Assembly: GCF_009669305.1 (NCBI RefSeq)
Contig: NZ_SADB01000005.1
Location: 62,001 to 126,000, forward strand
Reading direction: 5' to 3'
Source: Ancylomarina sp. 16SWW S1-10-2
GTDB taxonomy: Bacteria > Bacteroidota > Bacteroidia > Bacteroidales > Marinifilaceae
Length of the DNA: 64,000 nt
This document shows, one piece after another, positions 61,076-64,000 of this stretch. Under the pieces are notes generated by a model. It was given only the letters and a program-made list of their open reading frames with translations, was not told where the DNA came from and did not search any database. Numbering within the stretch: the first letter of the stretch is position 1; each line of letters begins with the position of its first letter. A program made the position numbers and the translations under genes.

Positions 61076-61262
61076 AAATATTTTACGCCAATTAACGTCT
61101 AAAATTATGCTAATAATTTTAAAAAATATACGAATTACAACACAATGATACATTGCACTATGAAAGCTTAATTTTAACAAATAAAGCTTCCTTTTTTGTC
61201 CTGATTAAGCCACACCTAGGGGATTTAGACGGTCTCCACTATTAAAAAAAACTAGAATTAGC

Positions 61263-61292
61263 TTGCATCTTCTCGAAAAGCGCGTATCTTTG
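61263..61292 (+). promoter_or_regulatory. Promoter of the tandem initiator tRNA genes
   Basis: TTG (61263-61265), 19 nt, then TATCTTTG (61285-61292): a near-consensus promoter, about 38 nt before the first tRNA. Confidence 0.75.
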
Positions 61293-61330
61293 CAATCGCA
61301 AATAGAAAGATACCAAACTATAAAATATAT

Positions 61331-61403
<73 letters not shown>

Positions 61404-61454
61404 CTTAGAAATCCTTCGAGATTTCATCTTTCTATAAAGGTATTAAAAATATAT

Positions 61455-61527
<73 letters not shown>

Positions 61528-61535
61528 CTCGAGAG

Positions 61536-61566
61536 AAGCTCTTAACGAAAGTTAGGAGCTTTTTTT
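61536..61566 (+). terminator. Terminator of the initiator tRNA pair
   Basis: AAGCTCTTAAC pairs with GTTAGGAGCTT around a GAAA loop, followed by TTTTTT. Confidence 0.85.
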
Positions 61567-61602
61567 ATGCCTTATATTTTCAATAAATACAAAATACCAT
61601 TG

Positions 61603-61636
61603 GACTCGTATCCGCCTGAGGCGGACATCCCGAGTC
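61603..61636. repeat. GC-rich nested palindrome
   Basis: GACTCG / CGAGTC (outer) encloses TCCGCC / GGCGGA (inner). GC-rich against an AT-rich background. Confidence 0.6.
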
Positions 61637-61928
61637 TGGCAGTGTGTCTAAACTCAATAATGATTCTAATTGTGTAAATACCTTTGATAAGCGGTGTAGA
61701 AACGACAACACCTATACAATATCTCCTAAAAGCTTTAATTATAAAAATGAGGAATAACCTTCGGCGAGGGCTTCGCGTTCAGCAAAAGCGTTAAAATTTC
61801 TATTGATGGAATAATTACCTTTATATGTGATGAATATGGAAAGCTTTCCTAATTAAACTGAAAAAATTTAAACCAGCCTGTTCTACAAACTCAAACCAAC
61901 TTCACATATATCAGGTATATCTAAAATA

Positions 61929-61960
61929 AAAAAAGCAGCTACACATAGTGTAACTGCTTG
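61929..61960 (-). terminator. Terminator of the CAU tRNA
   Basis: The stem AAGCAGTTACAC / GTGTAGCTGCTT has a 4-nt loop, followed on the minus strand by TTTTTTT. Confidence 0.8.
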
Positions 61961-61970
61961 ATATTGGGGG

Positions 61971-62044
61971 TGGGCCCACATGGGTTTGAACCATGGACCC
62001 CCTGATTATGAGTCAGGTGCTCTAACCAACTGAGCTATAGGCCC
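61971..62044 (-). tRNA. tRNA with CAT anticodon (elongator Met or Ile2)
   Basis: 74 nt without encoded CCA. The acceptor stem is GGGCCTA / TGGGCCC. The anticodon loop is CTCATAA with the stem CTGA / TCAG. It lacks the three G-C pairs of an initiator tRNA. Whether C34 is modified to lysidine (Ile2) cannot be read from the sequence. Confidence 0.85.
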
Positions 62045-62074
62045 GATGAAAACAAATCAGTAAAATGATATCAT

Positions 62075-62082
62075 TACCTTTG
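62075..62082 (+). promoter_or_regulatory. -7 promoter box for the HAD phosphatase gene
   Basis: TACCTTTG (TAnnTTTG) lies about 60 nt before the ATG. No clear -33 element. Confidence 0.5.
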
Positions 62083-62142
62083 TTTTGCGAGTGCAATGTT
62101 ACATATTTGCATTGAATAATTCAAAAAAAACACAAAGAAAAT

Positions 62143-62775
62143 ATGCCTAATTTTTCATCAATCCCAAATATAGTCTTCGATTTAGGCGGAGTACTTCTAA
62201 ATATAAACCCCGAAAATTCTGTTAATCAGTTTAAAGCGATAGGATTAAACGATACAAGCCGAATTCAGTACGAATATCGAAAAGATGGTTTATTTGATCG
62301 TCTTGAGAAGGGAGAATTGAGTCCTGAAGCTTTTCGAAACGAAATCAGACAATATATCGACGCAGAAGTTAGCGATGAAGAAATAGATTATGCATGGAAT
62401 TCTATGCTGCTCGATTTTCCTCACGAAAGATTACTTCTATTGCAAGAGCTTAAGAAAACACACAAGATATATCTCCTAAGCAATACCAATATTATTCATT
62501 GGAAACATTACAATCAAATGCTTAAAGACAAGTACGGTCTTGAATTATCGGATTGCTTCGAAAAGGATTATTTTTCTCATACCTTGGGATTACGAAAACC
62601 CGACACAAGCATCTATAATAAGCTTCTAAAAGCCGAAAACCTTAAAGCTGAAGAAACCTTGTTTATTGATGATATGTACTCTAACGTAGAGGCTGCACGC
62701 TCAGTTGGCATGATTGCCCATCATCTCGATATAGAAAATGGTGAAACTATCTTGGATTTATTTACAAAAGATTAG
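62143..62775 (+). CDS. HAD-family phosphatase (YihX-like)
   Basis: 210 residues. The nucleophile motif I is IVFDLGGVLLNINPE (first Asp; the usual second Asp is Gly-replaced, as in YihX-like haloacid dehalogenases). Motif II is LLSNTN. Motif III includes GLRKPDTSIY. Motif IV is LFIDDMYSNVEAA. A helical cap domain lies between motifs I and II (residues 20-90). Cytoplasmic hydrolase of small phosphate esters; YihX itself acts on alpha-glucose 1-phosphate, and the substrate here is not known. It ends 7 nt before the convergent gene at 62783. Confidence 0.88.
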   Translation: MPNFSSIPNIVFDLGGVLLNINPENSVNQFKAIGLNDTSRIQYEYRKDGLFDRLEKGELSPEAFRNEIRQYIDAEVSDEEIDYAWNSMLLDFPHERLLLLQELKKTHKIYLLSNTNIIHWKHYNQMLKDKYGLELSDCFEKDYFSHTLGLRKPDTSIYNKLLKAENLKAEETLFIDDMYSNVEAARSVGMIAHHLDIENGETILDLFTKD

Positions 62776-62782
62776 TTAATTT

Positions 62783-63568
62783 CTATTCTTTGATAAATTC
62801 CCCCATCGTGTTATCAAAATTGACGTAATATTTTCCTGGTATTAAATCATCTAATCGGACTTCTCCACCATATCCGTTATAAATAAGATTCCCAAACAGA
62901 TCAAAAATTTCAAACTGGGTTGGTGTGGAGAAATTTAACTGCTCTTTGACTCTCTTATTTACAAGTTGAACAACCTGTAGAGTCGATTTGTATTGTATCG
63001 AATCGGAATACTTATCTTTTTTGGTATAATCTACTTGATGAATTCTAAATATATTTTCACCAGAATGAACGGGTACTTTAATTCTATAGGAATTAATTCC
63101 TGAGGTTCCAACACCTCTAAGTTCCCCAACTTTAACCCATTTATTCCAACGATATTGTTGTACATCAAAAGGTAAGGAACCCACTTCATTTGAACATGTC
63201 CAGTTTAAACATTGATCTTTGTCAATATAAGCCTCTTTTATCTTAAAGGAACTTAGAGGCTTTAGAGCTTCAATATTTAAAATTGAAGGTTTTATAGAAT
63301 CTTTATAACAAATACAAAAATGAAGATCCTCTCCAAGCTTGAATCCCATGTGTGACAAATCAATTTCAAAAGCACTCGATTCTAAAATTTCGGTATATTT
63401 CTTGTTATTTATGGAAATTGAATCAATTGTAAAAAGGTCTTTCGAATGGACAAAAGGATTTACAATATAAACATTAGCACCCGTAAAAACGCCTTTAATA
63501 TTGAGTTCTTGAGACGATACAACTGTCGATATAAATAGAAAAAAAACAAATATTAATCGAAAACTCAT
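62783..63568 (-). CDS. Secreted protein of unknown function with a T9SS-like C-terminus
   Basis: 261 residues from the ATG at 63568, chosen because AGGAGGT lies about 6 nt before it and because MSFRLIFVFFLFISTVVSSQ is a signal peptide. An ATG ten codons upstream is unlikely. The middle part is beta-rich. The last ~45 residues (QFEIFDLFGNLIYNGYGGE, PGKYYVNF) resemble the core of a T9SS type A sorting domain, but the usual YPNP opening is missing. Family otherwise unknown. It is convergent with the HAD gene, with a 7-nt gap. Confidence 0.7.
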   Translation of the reverse strand: MSFRLIFVFFLFISTVVSSQELNIKGVFTGANVYIVNPFVHSKDLFTIDSISINNKKYTEILESSAFEIDLSHMGFKLGEDLHFCICYKDSIKPSILNIEALKPLSSFKIKEAYIDKDQCLNWTCSNEVGSLPFDVQQYRWNKWVKVGELRGVGTSGINSYRIKVPVHSGENIFRIHQVDYTKKDKYSDSIQYKSTLQVVQLVNKRVKEQLNFSTPTQFEIFDLFGNLIYNGYGGEVRLDDLIPGKYYVNFDNTMGEFIKE

Positions 63569-63706
63569 AGTCTTACCTCCTAATTTTACTAGATTCATCT
63601 ATCACACCAATGAGTACAAATTTACTCTAAATAGCTTACAATATAATAAATTTAGATAAATAAACAGATAGATCGATAAGCTATTTAAATACTTGTTCTC
63701 TTATTT

Positions 63707-64000
63707 CTACTTAACATCTTTCCAGTCACCATTATCTTTTATAATCTGAATCAACTCTTCGATAGCATCCTCACTCAAAATATTTTTCTTGATCACTTTT
63801 TGAGATTTATAAAGAGATACTCTGCCAATACCTGCTCCAACGTATCCATAATCAACATCTCCCATCTCGCCAGGACCATTTACAATACATCCCATTACAC
63901 CAATTTTAAGATGAGATAAATGGGCACATCTTTGTTTTACCTCAGAGACTACTTCTTGCAAATCAAATAAAGTTCGACCGCAACCAGGACACGAAACAAA
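63707..64000 (-). CDS. ispG: 4-hydroxy-3-methylbut-2-enyl diphosphate synthase, C-terminal part
   Basis: The gene runs off the right edge. The visible 97 residues are the C-terminal part of IspG (GcpE), a [4Fe-4S] enzyme of the MEP isoprenoid pathway. The cluster ligands are in [15 protein letters not shown] and [19 protein letters not shown] (C-x2-C and Cys). The remainder ends with [16 protein letters not shown] and [11 protein letters not shown]. No start codon is in the window. The enzyme works in the cytoplasm, and its presence indicates non-mevalonate isoprenoid synthesis. Confidence 0.95.
   Translation of the reverse strand, partial: FVSCPGCGRTLFDLQEVVSEVKQRCAHLSHLKIGVMGCIVNGPGEMGDVDYGYVGAGIGRVSLYKSQKVIKKNILSEDAIEELIQIIKDNGDWKDVK

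Larger units (their letters stand above)
61528..61970. other. Gap between tRNA genes with a GC-rich palindrome
   Basis: 443 nt with the terminator of the tRNA pair, a palindrome at 61603-61636 and the terminator of the CAU tRNA. No gene is seen. Confidence 0.55.

Overview
The window comes from a chromosome of a Bacteroidota bacterium, probably a marine, anaerobic or facultative Marinilabiliales/Marinifilaceae-type organism (inference). Support: AT-rich DNA; promoters with the Bacteroidota -7 element TAnnTTTG (several also have TTG/TTTG 18-21 nt upstream); a cargo protein with a type IX secretion (T9SS) type A sorting tail; an ileS-traR/dksA-lspA gene order; an S46 dipeptidyl-peptidase; a glycyl-radical enzyme with its activase; and a B12-dependent ribonucleotide reductase.

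Bases 1-20081 are mostly housekeeping: a partial SPOR protein, gltX, the minus-strand ileS/dksA-like/lspA cluster, a small duplicated membrane protein with a decayed paralogue beside it, an OsmC protein, an NAD-dependent epimerase, a DM13 lipoprotein, the yjjI-yjjW pair, rnhA, an S46 peptidase, rnhB, DUF4956, DUF4268 and HutD-like proteins, then a rhodanese, a cupin and a ferredoxin. Bases 20628-28661 encode one giant secreted leucine-rich-repeat protein of 2677 residues, built of eight modules (EF-hand-like cap, LRR block, Ig-like segment) with a T9SS tail. An XRE-cupin regulator and an acyl-CoA ligase follow. A three-gene minus-strand module at 31617-33116 looks like a toxin-antitoxin-chaperone (TAC) system with a SecB-like chaperone.

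Bases 33841-50402 are an integrated genomic island of about 16.5 kb. It is bounded by a 17-bp direct repeat made from the 3' end of a tRNA-Cys gene. The left end holds a tyrosine integrase, an unknown protein, an excisionase-like HTH protein, a replication-initiator-like protein and a DnaC-like ATPase. The cargo is defensive: type I restriction-modification (hsdM, hsdS, hsdR) with an antiparallel NucS-like nuclease gene between hsdS and hsdR, a membrane/coiled-coil protein next to a SIR2-domain protein, and a HEPN-type protein. The right end carries a strong hairpin, a tRNA-like fold and a terminator serving the tRNA-Cys gene. A decayed third copy of the tRNA-Cys 3' flank lies about 13.6 kb left of the island.

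Bases 50389-64000 return to core genes: tRNA-Cys, folB, glnS, nrdJ, waaA, a large outer-membrane-like protein, two initiator tRNA genes in tandem, a CAU tRNA, a HAD phosphatase, a small secreted protein and the 3' part of ispG.
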